From: Anaerolineae bacterium
GTDB lineage: Bacteria > Chloroflexota > Anaerolineae > UBA4142 > SHND01
Direction: 5' to 3'
Assembly: GCA_020851635.1 (NCBI GenBank)
Contig: JADZCJ010000101.1
Coordinates: 1-48,145, forward strand
DNA length: 48,145 nucleotides
This document shows, in pieces, positions 33,765 to 42,526 of the stretch; the first letter of the stretch is position 1, and the number at the start of each line of letters is the position of its first letter. The notes under the pieces are model-generated. The model saw only the letters and a program-made list of their open reading frames with translations. It did no database searches and was not told where the DNA came from. A program made the position numbers and the translations under genes.

Positions 33765-34292
33765 TCACCGAATCGTGTCTGTGATGACGACGGCTGTCGG
33801 GCGCGACTCGAGCTGCGCCCGTTCGTGCGCGGCTTGGATTTTGCCCAGTTCGGCGTTGTCGCCGACGAGTTCGTAGGGCAGGTTCCAGGCGCAAAGGGTG
33901 GGTTCGAGAAGGGTGGCGACGGAATCCACCTCGCGGCGCGAGAGGTCGTCGGGAGTGAGCGGGTCGGGTGGGGTCGGGGGGAGGGATTTGTAGCCGCGAT
34001 AACTGACAAGACAGACCACGGGAATACGCATCCGCATCAAGGTGCCGCGCAGGGCGTCACCCGATTCCAAGAGACCCGTGTTTTGAATCACCACCAGCGG
34101 CGATTGCCCGCCCATCCACAAGCCCGCAGCGGTCGCAAACGCTTCTCCTTCGCGCGTGACCGTAATCAAATAGATGTCGGGGTCGTCTGCGAGTTCGTGG
34201 AAAAGGGCGGCGGTGGAGTTATCGGGCAAACCGACGACATGCGTAATGCCGATTTGCTTGAGCGAATCGAGAAGGCGGCGTGTGGTGAGCAT
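33765..34292 (-). CDS. ThDP-dependent decarboxylase, alpha subunit
   Basis: The product is 175 residues from the ATG at 34292. It is the N-terminal pyrimidine-binding ThDP domain, with GLPDNSTA (21-28) and the cofactor-activating Glu50 in REGEAFATAAGLWMGG, and it pairs with the beta subunit to form the complete active site. A good promoter (TTGAAC, 17 bases, TACAAT) ends 7 bases before the ATG and there is no ribosome site, so the message is probably leaderless. The frame is open upstream of this ATG but would cross the promoter. Confidence 0.85.
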   Translation of the reverse strand: MLTTRRLLDSLKQIGITHVVGLPDNSTAALFHELADDPDIYLITVTREGEAFATAAGLWMGGQSPLVVIQNTGLLESGDALRGTLMRMRIPVVCLVSYRGYKSLPPTPPDPLTPDDLSRREVDSVATLLEPTLCAWNLPYELVGDNAELGKIQAAHERAQLESRPTAVVITDTIR

Positions 34293-34299
34293 GGTCGAA

Positions 34300-34328
34300 A
34301 TTGTAACATCGCGGGGGAATTCGTTCAA
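34300..34328 (-). promoter_or_regulatory. Promoter of the ThDP decarboxylase operon (leaderless)
   Basis: On the minus strand TTGAAC (34323-34328) and TACAAT (34300-34305) are 17 bases apart. The -10 box is followed by 7 bases and then the ATG, so transcription should begin at or next to the start codon. Confidence 0.6.
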
Positions 34329-34374
34329 GCGAGGTTGAAAACCGGGGTGTACGTGCAGTCTTGGTTGCGGATGG

Positions 34375-34426
34375 GGAACGAACGCGGCAGCGTGCCGGGG
34401 GCGGGGAACGAAACGGCGTTCGTTCC
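34375..34426. repeat. Inverted repeat in the divergent intergenic region
   Basis: GGAACGAACGC (34375-34385) and GCGTTCGTTCC (34416-34426) are exact complements around 30 bases that hold another GGAACG copy. The right arm plus TTAC resembles the GCGTTCCTTAC after the hairpin at 8430-8451, suggesting a dispersed repeat. Confidence 0.55.
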
Positions 34427-34460
34427 TTACTTGCGGAATGGTGGCGCACAACCGCGCCTT

Positions 34461-34488
34461 TTGACACGTTTGCGAGATGGGCTATCAT
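34461..34488 (+). promoter_or_regulatory. Promoter of the GH4 gene (leaderless)
   Basis: TTGACA (34461-34466) and TATCAT (34483-34488) are 16 bases apart. The -10 box is 8 bases from the ATG at 34497, which has no ribosome site. Confidence 0.65.
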
Positions 34489-34496
34489 TTACGCAT

Positions 34497-35831
34497 ATGG
34501 GGAGAACCAAACTCGTACTCGTCGGGGCGGGCAGCGCCAGTTTTGGCGTCAGCACCGTCGCCGATTTTTTTCAGCAACGCGAAAAATTTATTGACAGCAC
34601 GCTGGCGCTGTGTGACCTGAATATCGGAAAACTGGAGCGCGTAAAACGCCTGGCGGACCGCATGAACGAGGCGACGGGGCACCCGTTCCGAATCGAGGCG
34701 GTGACGGATTATCGGGACGCGCTCGACGGGGCAGGAATGGTCCTGGTCTCGATCGAGATGGATCGGCTGGCGCGGTGGAAGCTGGATTGGGAGATTCCGT
34801 TCAAATATGGCATCAAGCACGTGCTGGGCGAAAATGGCGGACCGGGTGGGTTGTCACATGCGCTGCGCACGGTGCCGCTCGTCCTGGGGATTGCGCGCGA
34901 GATGGAGAAACGCGCGCCCGATGCGTATCTGATCAATTACGTCAATCCGCTGTCGCGCGTGTGTTTGGGTGCCACGCGTTATACCCGCATCAAAACGATT
35001 GGCATGTGCCATCAGATCAACAAAGGGTATGCGCTGGTGGGGCAGGCGCTGGGACTGGGACCGTCCGGACACGAACATTTTCCCGAAGCGACCGTCGTGC
35101 GCGAGCTCAAACGAAAGATTGACATCAAGCAGGCGGGACTGAATCACATGACCTGGATTCAGGACATTCGCGACCGCGCCACCGGGCGCGATTTGTATCC
35201 CGAGTTTCGCGAACGTCTGAAAACAATGGACCCGGCGTGGGAACCACTTTCACAGCGCCTTTATCGCGCGTTTGGATTGTTTCCGGCAACGGGTGACGGG
35301 CATGTGGGCGAATATTTTGCGTTTGCCCACGAGACGAGCGATTTGCGAGGATATGATTTTGACGGACGCGCGCACGAAAGCGCCGAGTTGGATGAACGGA
35401 TCGAGCGCGCGGGACAGGCGGGCGAGTCGCTCGATGAGTTTTTGAATAATGAATCGGGCGAGCGGGGGATTGATGTGGCGGCGGCGCTGTTGAACGATTT
35501 GAATCAATACGAGTTGAATGTGAATGTGGTCAATCGGGGCGCGCTGCCCGGATTGCCCGATTGGGCGATTGTCGAAGTGCCCGCCGTCGTCGGCGGCGCG
35601 GGAGTGATGCCCGTCTGTGTGCCGCCGCTGCCGCACGGCATCACGGCGCTGTTGAATCATCAAGTTGCGATTCAGGACCGCGTCGTACAAGCTGCCGTGC
35701 ATGGCGACCGCCAGGCGGCGCTCCAGGCGCTGCTGCTCGATCCTCTCGTGAGCAACTATGACGCGGCAGAGAGAATGTTGAACGAGTTGTTGGAAACTCA
35801 TCGGGCGTACACGAGTGAGTTCTCGAGCTGA
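34497..35831 (+). CDS. Glycoside hydrolase family 4 enzyme (alpha-galactosidase/galacturonidase-like)
   Basis: The product is 444 residues, the usual GH4 length. It has NAD-binding LVLVGAGSASFG (6-17), GENGGPGG (111-118), NYVNPLSR (147-154), the divalent-metal Cys171-His172 in IGMCHQ and a second His in AGLNHMTW (about 215-221). GH4 enzymes cleave glycosides by an NAD- and metal-dependent oxidation-elimination mechanism in the cytoplasm. The GMCH and NHMTW motifs resemble the LplD and alpha-galacturonidase branch more than the 6-phospho-glucosidases. The start was chosen because the promoter ends 8 bases before it. A GH13 gene follows. Confidence 0.9.
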   Translation: MGRTKLVLVGAGSASFGVSTVADFFQQREKFIDSTLALCDLNIGKLERVKRLADRMNEATGHPFRIEAVTDYRDALDGAGMVLVSIEMDRLARWKLDWEIPFKYGIKHVLGENGGPGGLSHALRTVPLVLGIAREMEKRAPDAYLINYVNPLSRVCLGATRYTRIKTIGMCHQINKGYALVGQALGLGPSGHEHFPEATVVRELKRKIDIKQAGLNHMTWIQDIRDRATGRDLYPEFRERLKTMDPAWEPLSQRLYRAFGLFPATGDGHVGEYFAFAHETSDLRGYDFDGRAHESAELDERIERAGQAGESLDEFLNNESGERGIDVAAALLNDLNQYELNVNVVNRGALPGLPDWAIVEVPAVVGGAGVMPVCVPPLPHGITALLNHQVAIQDRVVQAAVHGDRQAALQALLLDPLVSNYDAAERMLNELLETHRAYTSEFSS

Positions 35832-35928
35832 ATTTTTTGTTTGGCACGCGGGCTGAAACTGATGATGACTCGTGTGTGATTTGTGATACGATAGGCGTGT
35901 TGAAACCGCATGTTAGGAAGGGTCTCTT

Positions 35929-37401
35929 ATGCGACGGCGCAACCGACCGATTATTTATGAAATATACACCTGGCTCTGGCTTGGCGAGCTGAGCGCGCGC
36001 TATCGGCGTGAAATCACGCTGCGAGATGTGCCGACGCGCGAGTGGGATGCGCTCGCTGCGCTTGGCGTGGACGCAGTGTGGTTTATGGGCGTGTGGCAGC
36101 GCAGTCCGACAGGGATTGCTGTCTCGAACGCCGACGCGGAGCTTGAGGCGGAGTTTGTGCGCGCGCTGCCGGATTATACAACGGCGGATAACGTCGGCTC
36201 GGCGTATTGTGTCCGCGCGTATGAGGTTGACGCGCATCTGGGCGGACTCGACGGGCTGGCGAGCGCGCGCAAGGAACTCGCCGCGCGCGGGATGCGCCTC
36301 ATCCTCGATTATGTGCCGAACCATGTCGCGCTCGATCATGCCTGGCTGCGCGAACATCCCGAATATTTCGTGCGCGGCAGCGCGGACGATTTGGCGCGCG
36401 CCCCGCAAGAGTTTGTCGAGGTCACTGGCAATGTGATCGCAAACGGGCGCGACCCCAATTTTGCGCCGTGGCGGGATGTGGCGCAGCTCAACGTGTTTGA
36501 GCCCGGTCTGCGCGCTGCCGCCATTACGACCGTCCTTTCGATCGCGGATCAGTGCGACGGCATCCGCTGTGATGTGGCGATGCTGCTGCTCAACGACATT
36601 TTTGCCGAGACGTGGGGCGAACGCGCGGGAGCGAAACCCGAGACCGAGTTTTGGGAGGAGCTCATTCACGCCGTCAAGACAAGGCAACCTGATTTCCTGT
36701 TTATTGCCGAGGCGTATTGGGACCTCGAGTACGCTTTGATGCAAAACGGGTTTGATTATTGCTATGACAAACGGCTCTATGATCGGCTGGCGCATGAAAA
36801 TGCCGAGAGTGTGCGCGAGCATCTGTTGGCGGGGCTTGATTATCAGGACCACCTGATGCGCTTTATCGAGAATCACGACGAGCCACGCGCGGCGGCGACT
36901 TTTGCGCCGGCGCAAGAGCGCGCGGCTGCCCTGATCGTGCTGACGCTGCCCGGCGCAAAACTGCTGTATGAGGGTCAGCTCGACGGGCGCAAAATCAGAC
37001 CGCCGGTCTTGCTGCGGCGGCGAGCGCCGGAACCCAAAGATTACGAGCTCGACCTGTTTTACCGCGCGGTCCTCAAGACAGTTGACGCCGCGTTGTTTCA
37101 CGAGGGGACCTGGCAGCTGTGCGAACGCACGGGGTGGAGCGATAACAGCAGTTCGCAGAACATTGTCGCCTGGACGTGGGAGCATGGGAAGGAACGCGCG
37201 CTGGTGGTCGTCAATTATTCTGCGCGCCGTTCGCAGGCAATGGTCCGTCTGGTATGGGATGACCTGCGCGGGCATGTGTGGCGGCTGACGGATGCGCTGA
37301 ACGGTGATCTGTTTCTGCGCGACGGAGAGGATTTGCGGCGGGACGGGTTATTTGTGGATTTGGATGCCTGGCGCTATCACTTTTTCAAATTTGAGCCATA
37401 G
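35929..37401 (+). CDS. GH13 alpha-amylase-family enzyme, cytoplasmic
   Basis: The product is 490 residues with no signal peptide. All four GH13 regions are present: LDYVPNH (126-132), GIRCDVAMLLL with nucleophile Asp215 (211-221), FIAEAYW with acid/base Glu261, and ENHDEPR with the transition-state Asp (about 313-319). A C-terminal beta domain follows (about 400-490). GGAAGG precedes the ATG. It acts on alpha-glucosidic bonds, but the exact activity (amylase, sucrose or trehalose-type) cannot be named. It follows the GH4 gene by 97 bases on the same strand. Confidence 0.88.
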   Translation: MRRRNRPIIYEIYTWLWLGELSARYRREITLRDVPTREWDALAALGVDAVWFMGVWQRSPTGIAVSNADAELEAEFVRALPDYTTADNVGSAYCVRAYEVDAHLGGLDGLASARKELAARGMRLILDYVPNHVALDHAWLREHPEYFVRGSADDLARAPQEFVEVTGNVIANGRDPNFAPWRDVAQLNVFEPGLRAAAITTVLSIADQCDGIRCDVAMLLLNDIFAETWGERAGAKPETEFWEELIHAVKTRQPDFLFIAEAYWDLEYALMQNGFDYCYDKRLYDRLAHENAESVREHLLAGLDYQDHLMRFIENHDEPRAAATFAPAQERAAALIVLTLPGAKLLYEGQLDGRKIRPPVLLRRRAPEPKDYELDLFYRAVLKTVDAALFHEGTWQLCERTGWSDNSSSQNIVAWTWEHGKERALVVVNYSARRSQAMVRLVWDDLRGHVWRLTDALNGDLFLRDGEDLRRDGLFVDLDAWRYHFFKFEP

Positions 37402-37432
37402 GGGACCGCTGCGACGGCTCTTGCTCATCCCT

Positions 37433-37469
37433 CTTGCTTGATGAAACAAGATGGCTCGATCAACGCAAG
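37433..37469. terminator. Weak hairpin between convergent GH13 and EamA genes
   Basis: CTTGCTTGAT (37433-37442) and ATCAACGCAAG (37459-37469) pair with one mismatch around a 16-base loop and are followed by an eight-G run. It may be a weak two-way terminator. Confidence 0.35.
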
Positions 37470-37494
37470 GGGGGGGTGAGGGCGGCACATGGTT

Positions 37495-38430
37495 TCAAAC
37501 AACCTCTACGGTCGTACGCGGACGGAGGAGAAGGACTGCCAGGAGAATGAGTCCTGCGCCGATGATTTGAGGAAAATCGAGGACCTCGCCAAACAACACA
37601 TACGCGAGAATAATGCTGAATACGGGTTCGAGCGTCGCGAGCAGGGTGACCACGCTGGCAGGGATCTGCGACAGACCGACCGTATATAACCCAAACCCGA
37701 CGAGCGTCGGACCGAGCGACAGGAAAAGCAGAATTGCCCAACCCATCCACTGGGTGCCCAGACTAGAAAAATTGCCCGCATAGAGCTGCATGGGGAGTAA
37801 ACAGAGGGCGCCGAAAAGAAAAGCGTAAAAGAGCGTTGCCCAGGGCGAGTATTTGCGGGCGACAAACTGTCCGATGATGGCATAGCTCGCCCACGTGATG
37901 CCTGTGAGCAGCCCGACGAGAATGCCCAAGCCGTTCAATTGCAGATTGGAAGGAATATACATTTCCGCGACCAGAATTATGCCGGTCAGTGTCAAAACCA
38001 GCGCGATGATTTTGGTGCGGTCCAATTTCTCGCCAAACACGCGCACGCTCGCCAACGCCACAATGGTTGGATTGATATAGACCAGCACCGTCGCGACCGC
38101 CGCGCCATTCAGGTTGACGGAATTGACCCAAGCTAACTGATGTAGTCCGACGCCGACGACGCCCATGACGATAAAATAGATGAGGTGTTGGAGGCGAATT
38201 TTGAAATAGGAACGGCGCACGAGCAACAGAGCCAGCCCCAATGCTGCCGTGACGATCAACACCCGCCAAAACGCGAGATTGAGCGGGACCATGTTGAAAT
38301 CCACCAGCAGGGTTTTGATCAAAATACCCGTAAAGGACAAGAGCAAGGTCGAGATCAATACGATCACATAGCCGCGCAGCGAGGTGGCGGGCGTTGTTTT
38401 GTCGGGGGTCCGAGTCGTCGTCGTTGCCAT
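37495..38430 (-). CDS. EamA/DMT-superfamily transporter
   Basis: The product is 311 residues from the ATG at 38430. It has ten membrane helices arranged as two EamA repeats (about 20-150 and 168-303), with the repeat signatures LNLAFWRVLIVT, NGAAVATVLVYINPTIVAL and IPASVVTLLATLEPVFSIIL. Such proteins export or import metabolites such as amino acids or nucleotide sugars, and the substrate is unknown. A CATAAT box lies 6 bases before the ATG and there is no ribosome site, suggesting a leaderless message. Confidence 0.9.
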   Translation of the reverse strand: MATTTTRTPDKTTPATSLRGYVIVLISTLLLSFTGILIKTLLVDFNMVPLNLAFWRVLIVTAALGLALLLVRRSYFKIRLQHLIYFIVMGVVGVGLHQLAWVNSVNLNGAAVATVLVYINPTIVALASVRVFGEKLDRTKIIALVLTLTGIILVAEMYIPSNLQLNGLGILVGLLTGITWASYAIIGQFVARKYSPWATLFYAFLFGALCLLPMQLYAGNFSSLGTQWMGWAILLFLSLGPTLVGFGLYTVGLSQIPASVVTLLATLEPVFSIILAYVLFGEVLDFPQIIGAGLILLAVLLLRPRTTVEVV

Positions 38431-38492
38431 GCGATGATTATGCCACAGAATCGGGCACGCGCCGTCGAACGTCCAACGCTGTTCGCCGGCGG

Positions 38493-38530
38493 TCAATCAA
38501 AAATCAGAGATCAGAAATCAAAAATCAAAA
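38493..38530. repeat. AATCAAAAATCAGA low-complexity repeat before the nucleoside hydrolase
   Basis: Five imperfect ATCA(A/G)AA units run directly into the start codon of the nucleoside hydrolase gene, replacing a normal ribosome site. A weaker AATCAGCAATCACAAAC form precedes the phosphorylase gene at 39534. Confidence 0.55.
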
Positions 38531-39469
38531 ATGGTTGAACTTGTTATTGACACCGACCCCGGCGTGGATGATGCGCGAGCGATTATGCTGGCGCAGGCGC
38601 ATCCCGACGCGAAAATTTATGCGCTCACCACCGTTGGCGGCAACGTGGGGGTGGACCAAACTACCGCCAACGCGTGTGTTCTGCTCGATGCGTTGGGCGT
38701 TGCGCCCGACCGAACGCCCATCTATCGCGGCGCGGGCACGGGGCTCCTCGCCGTCCAATATGACGGCGCGTATTTTCACGGCGCGGATGGTTTTGGCAAC
38801 AATAATTTTCTCCCGTCCTCACGACGCGTCGAGGGTGAACACGCGGTCAATGCGCTGGTCCGCATGGCGAATGAGCGCCCCGGCGAGCTCACTCTGGCTG
38901 CCATCGGACCCCTCACCAATCTTGCGCTGGCGACGCGCCTCGACCCCGCGCTGCCGCACAAATTCAAACGCCTCGTCATTATGGGCGGGACCATTCGCGG
39001 GACGGGCAACAATCGCCGTAATCCGTCCGCCGAATTCAACGCCTATATGGACCCCGAGGCGATGGCAATTGTTTTTGAAACCTGGCAGGACTTTTGGCTC
39101 GTTTCGTGGGAAACGACACTGCATCATCAACTCGAACCCGCGCAGGTCGAGCAACTAATGAGTGTCAACACACCGCGCGGCAAGTTTTGGGCGCAGCTGA
39201 CGCGCGAGAGTCTGGAGTATGTGACGAAACGTATGGGGCGTCCCGGTCTCTTGATGCCCGACGAAATCGCGCTCGCCATCGCCGTTGAACCCGAGATCGT
39301 GACCAAGTCCGAGCACCGTTACATGAGCATGGAATTGCGCGGCGAGCATACGCGCGGGCAAACGACGGTTGATTGGTTCAATCTCACCGGGCGTGCGCCG
39401 AACGCGCATGTGGTTTTGGAAATCAACAAGGAACGTTTTATAGAGTTGCTGATGGCGTCGGCACAATAA
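38531..39469 (+). CDS. Inosine-uridine-preferring nucleoside N-ribohydrolase
   Basis: The product is 312 residues, the family length. The calcium-binding DTDPGVDDA (7-15) is intact, followed by TVGGNVGVDQTTANA, AIGPLTNLALA, IMGGTIRGTGNNR and AEFNAYMDPEA. The enzyme splits ribonucleosides into base and ribose. A nucleoside phosphorylase gene follows 87 bases later, so the pair serves nucleoside salvage. No ribosome site is visible; the start follows an A-rich repeat. Confidence 0.92.
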   Translation: MVELVIDTDPGVDDARAIMLAQAHPDAKIYALTTVGGNVGVDQTTANACVLLDALGVAPDRTPIYRGAGTGLLAVQYDGAYFHGADGFGNNNFLPSSRRVEGEHAVNALVRMANERPGELTLAAIGPLTNLALATRLDPALPHKFKRLVIMGGTIRGTGNNRRNPSAEFNAYMDPEAMAIVFETWQDFWLVSWETTLHHQLEPAQVEQLMSVNTPRGKFWAQLTRESLEYVTKRMGRPGLLMPDEIALAIAVEPEIVTKSEHRYMSMELRGEHTRGQTTVDWFNLTGRAPNAHVVLEINKERFIELLMASAQ

Positions 39470-39556
39470 ACGGACCGGCGCACCTGATTGCAGGTTTATG
39501 GTGTCCTATACGGTTTTGAAAAGGCATAAATCAGCAATCACAAACAAAAAACGAAC

Positions 39557-40282
39557 ATGGAATTTCATATCAAATGTGACCCCGCGGACATTTCGCGCTA
39601 TTGTTTCACGCCCGGCGACCCTGCCCGCGCGAAACGGATGGCGCAGTTGATGGATGATGCAAAATTCGTCACGGACAGTCGCGGCTATCTGGTCTATTCG
39701 GGGTATTTTCGCGGCGTCTTGATGACCGTGTGTGCGACCAATATGGGCGGTCCGACGGTCGCGATTGCGTTGGAAGAGTTGGCGCACATGGGCGCGGACA
39801 CGTTTATTCGCGTCGGCTCGTGCGGAGCGGTACAGCCGTGGCTGGGACCGGGCGACATTATTATTTCCACCGGCACGGTGCGTTTTGGCGGGACGGGCAA
39901 CTCGTATCTGCCGCTGAATTATCCGGCGGTGCCGACGTTCGGCGTCGTGCGCGCGCTCGCAGATGCGGCAAAGAAAATGGGTGCGCCCGTGCATCTCGGG
40001 ATCGGCGCGGCGGGCGACGCGTTCTATGCGCCGAGAGAGGGACGCGACGAGCTTGCCCGGGCGGGCGTGCTTGCGGTTGAAATGGAGAGTGACACGCTTT
40101 ATATCGTCGGGCAATATCGCGGCTGGCGCACGGGCGCGCTTTTTGCGACGGACGGGACGCCGACCGAGGTCAAACCGGTCTGGGGCGAAGAAGCGTTTCG
40201 GCGCGGTGAGGAAACGATGATCCAAATCGGCTTTGACGCCATGCATGCAATCGCGTTGGGCGATGCCGAAACCGCAAGCTGA
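39557..40282 (+). CDS. Nucleoside phosphorylase (uridine/purine phosphorylase family)
   Basis: The product is 241 residues. Family motifs are FTPGDPARAKRMA (17-29, phosphate binding), NMGGPTVAIALEEL, RVGSCGAVQPWLGPGDIII and VLAVEMESDTL (ribose-binding Glu). It converts nucleoside and phosphate to base and ribose-1-phosphate. The pattern is closer to uridine phosphorylase and DeoD than to the trimeric PNP. It works beside the ribohydrolase upstream. A terminator follows. Confidence 0.9.
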   Translation: MEFHIKCDPADISRYCFTPGDPARAKRMAQLMDDAKFVTDSRGYLVYSGYFRGVLMTVCATNMGGPTVAIALEELAHMGADTFIRVGSCGAVQPWLGPGDIIISTGTVRFGGTGNSYLPLNYPAVPTFGVVRALADAAKKMGAPVHLGIGAAGDAFYAPREGRDELARAGVLAVEMESDTLYIVGQYRGWRTGALFATDGTPTEVKPVWGEEAFRRGEETMIQIGFDAMHAIALGDAETAS

Positions 40283-40367
40283 GTCTCGCACAGAACCGGA
40301 ATGGGCTGCAACCTGAAGTGCGCGTCCTCGTATATTTGGTAGCGGCTCGCCTGAATGAGACCTGTAT

Positions 40368-40403
40368 TGCCGAACGGCGCCAAACCGTTCGGCATATTTG
40401 TTT
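40368..40403 (+). terminator. Intrinsic terminator after the nucleoside phosphorylase gene
   Basis: TGCCGAACGG (40368-40377) and CCGTTCGGCA (40385-40394) pair perfectly around a 7-base loop, followed by TATTTGTTT. Confidence 0.8.
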
Positions 40404-40418
40404 CCGGAGGATTCGCAG

Positions 40419-40757
40419 ATGTCTCCCCGGCTGAAATTGGTTTTTGACCTGCTCTTGATGGCTCTGGTTCTGGGAGGACTGATTGTCCTGGGAATCAGCG
40501 GCACGCTGTTGGTCAGCGGGACTTTTTCGTGGGTCTGGCTGGCGCGTCTGGTCGTGGTCGCCGCGCTCCTCGCCCTGGCAATCGAAGCGGTTGTCTTGCG
40601 CCGTTCCCTGCGTGTAACACATGTGCGCGGACCGTTGGGCAGTTGGCGGATGAACGACCGCACTCAGGGCTGTACCTTGGCGCTCTTGGGCGGGGTCCTT
40701 GTCGCGGGTCTGATGGTCTGCGGAGTCTTGATGGAATATCTTTTCGAATGGCAATGA
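40419..40757 (+). CDS. Small three-helix membrane protein of unknown function
   Basis: The product is 112 residues from the ATG at 40419, chosen because GGAGG lies 8 bases before it. Three membrane helices (about 8-31, 38-60, 87-107) are joined by a basic loop (RRSLRVTHVRGPLGSWRMNDR). It has no recognised domain. It stands between a terminator and a convergent deacetylase gene, so it is probably a single-gene unit. Confidence 0.65.
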   Translation: MSPRLKLVFDLLLMALVLGGLIVLGISGTLLVSGTFSWVWLARLVVVAALLALAIEAVVLRRSLRVTHVRGPLGSWRMNDRTQGCTLALLGGVLVAGLMVCGVLMEYLFEWQ

Positions 40758-40780
40758 TAGGGGGCGGGGTGACCGCGCCG

Positions 40781-41560
40781 CTATGAGGGCAATAGGCGGC
40801 GGCGCAGCGCGCGGGGCAGATTTCGCGCGGCGAGATAATGCGGGAACCAGGCGCGCGTGAACCCGTCCGCCGCCCACGGCGAGAGCAGATAATATGACTC
40901 GACGCGCTCCAACGCGTAACGGTCGCTGTTGGCGCCGGCAATTCCCAACCTGTCGGTGACCGCGGCATCGAAAAAATGCGCGGCGCGCCCGCGCACTCGC
41001 GCATCATATTTCCCGAACGGATAGGCAAACAACGTAATCGGCTCGCCCAGCGCGTCGGCAAGCGCTTGCTGTGACGTACGCAGCTCGTCGTCGAGCTGCG
41101 CGTCACTGCATCGCGTCAGGTTGGCGTGGGTCATGGTGTGCGCGCCAAATGTGATTCCGTGGGCGCGCAATTCGCGGATTTCGTTCCAGCGCAGCATTTC
41201 GCGTTCAGAGAGCCGCGGCAGAGGGGTTGTGCCGTTTGTGTCTCCGCCCGGGTTTGGCGCCACAAACACGGTCGCCGTCACGCCGAGCTCTTGAAACAAA
41301 GCAAACCCTTCGCGATAGACCGACGCATAACCATCGTCAAAGGTCAGCGCAAAAGTTTTGGCGGGAAACTTTGCTCCCCGGCTCAACAAGCGCACGACTT
41401 GGGCGAGATCAATCGTCTTCCAGCCGTCGGCATGCCACCGGCGCATGGCGCGCGCAAACAAATGCGGCGGGAACGAAATGGGGCTTGACATTTCGTCCAA
41501 CGCGTGCAAGGTCAAGATGGGGATTTGCGCCACGCGCCCGGAAGCGGTCAGAGTTGACAC
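40781..41560 (-). CDS. Polysaccharide deacetylase (CE4/NodB-like)
   Basis: The product is 259 residues from a GTG at 41560. NodB motifs are TFDDGY (73-78, catalytic Asp and metal Asp), HTMTH (141-145, metal His pair) and AYPFGKYD (catalytic Arg/Pro region). No signal peptide was seen, though many family members are exported. It removes N-acetyl or O-acetyl groups from glycans. It ends the run of surface-glycan genes (two GT2 enzymes upstream). A TATACT box sits 7 bases before the GTG, so its message may be leaderless and separately controlled. Confidence 0.87.
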   Translation of the reverse strand: MSTLTASGRVAQIPILTLHALDEMSSPISFPPHLFARAMRRWHADGWKTIDLAQVVRLLSRGAKFPAKTFALTFDDGYASVYREGFALFQELGVTATVFVAPNPGGDTNGTTPLPRLSEREMLRWNEIRELRAHGITFGAHTMTHANLTRCSDAQLDDELRTSQQALADALGEPITLFAYPFGKYDARVRGRAAHFFDAAVTDRLGIAGANSDRYALERVESYYLLSPWAADGFTRAWFPHYLAARNLPRALRRRLLPS

Positions 41561-41595
41561 TGCAAATAGTATAGTTTATGTCGGGAACCGATTTT

Positions 41596-42444
41596 CTATT
41601 TCGATTTCACGCGGCTGGGTGAGGGGGCAGAGGGGTCGCGGGTGGGGCGGGCAGGAACGCGATCGTAAAACCCGCGCATGTCGTTCCAGCGCACGAGCAG
41701 GACGTCGCGAAAATTGCGAAAAGAATCTTTGAGCGGATTCACTTTGGTCTCGGTGCCATACCGCCATTGAACGGGCACTTCTCGAATGCGATAACCCGAT
41801 TTGTGACCGATAAACAGCGCTTCGACATCAAATGCTGTGACCATGCCTCCGCGCACTTGCTGTGCGTTGTCGCCATAGAGGAGCATCCGCGAAAATACAT
41901 CTTGCGCCACTTCATCGCGAAACGCCTTGAACCCGCACTGGGTGTCCTCTATCCCCCGGACAGTCAGCAGCTGCACGATAGAATTAAAGACGCGCCCCAT
42001 AATGTGTCGGTAAATCGGTTCATGGATGCGGTTTGCGCCCGCGCCTTCACGTGAGCCAATGACAATGTCATAACCGCGTTCGAACCACGGGAGCAGTTTT
42101 TCCAGGTCCTCGATCGGGGTCGAGAGATCGGCGTCGGAAAACAAGACGATATGTCCCTGCGCTGCCAACATGCCCGTGCGAACGGTATAACCCTTGCCGC
42201 GATGGTCATTCCTGATGAGTCGGACGTTTGGGTGTTGCGCGGCAAACGTTTCGACCACATCGGTCGTATTGTCCGATGAGCCATCATCTACCACCAGGAT
42301 TTCGGACGGATAATTCTGCGCGGCAAGATAGTCGCTGACGCGCTGCAGGGTTTGCGGCAGGCGTCGCGCTTCGTTATAGGCAGGAATTACCACCGAGACG
42401 AGGGGTATGATTGTTTCCGGGACGATGGGGGCGCTGCTTTCCAT
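41596..42444 (-). CDS. GT2 glycosyltransferase, dolichyl-phosphate glucosyltransferase-like
   Basis: The product is 282 residues from the ATG at 42444 (a TTG 12 bases upstream is also open). The GT-A fold has VSVVIPAYNE, ILVVDDGSSDNT, the metal motif FSDADLSTP and IEDTQCGFKAFR, the pattern of ALG5/DPG-synthase enzymes that load glucose or a similar sugar onto polyprenyl phosphate. No C-terminal membrane helices are present. It lies in a same-strand run with another GT2 and the deacetylase, suggesting surface glycan assembly. Confidence 0.88.
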   Translation of the reverse strand: MESSAPIVPETIIPLVSVVIPAYNEARRLPQTLQRVSDYLAAQNYPSEILVVDDGSSDNTTDVVETFAAQHPNVRLIRNDHRGKGYTVRTGMLAAQGHIVLFSDADLSTPIEDLEKLLPWFERGYDIVIGSREGAGANRIHEPIYRHIMGRVFNSIVQLLTVRGIEDTQCGFKAFRDEVAQDVFSRMLLYGDNAQQVRGGMVTAFDVEALFIGHKSGYRIREVPVQWRYGTETKVNPLKDSFRNFRDVLLVRWNDMRGFYDRVPARPTRDPSAPSPSRVKSK

Positions 42445-42526
42445 GCGGTCTGTCAAGAGATTCTAATGGAAAAAAGGGGAAATGCCAAAGCGCGCGCTGT
42501 GGGCGGGTGTGTGGGCTGTGTTTTGA

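Noticed and set aside
35641-37275. 544-residue minus-strand frame opposite the GH13 gene
   Set aside because: The GH13 enzyme carries all four catalytic regions; the antisense frame has none and no start signal.
37468-37476. Eight-G run as a phase-variable tract
   Set aside because: It lies between convergent genes, outside any coding frame or promoter spacer, so a length change would have no evident effect.
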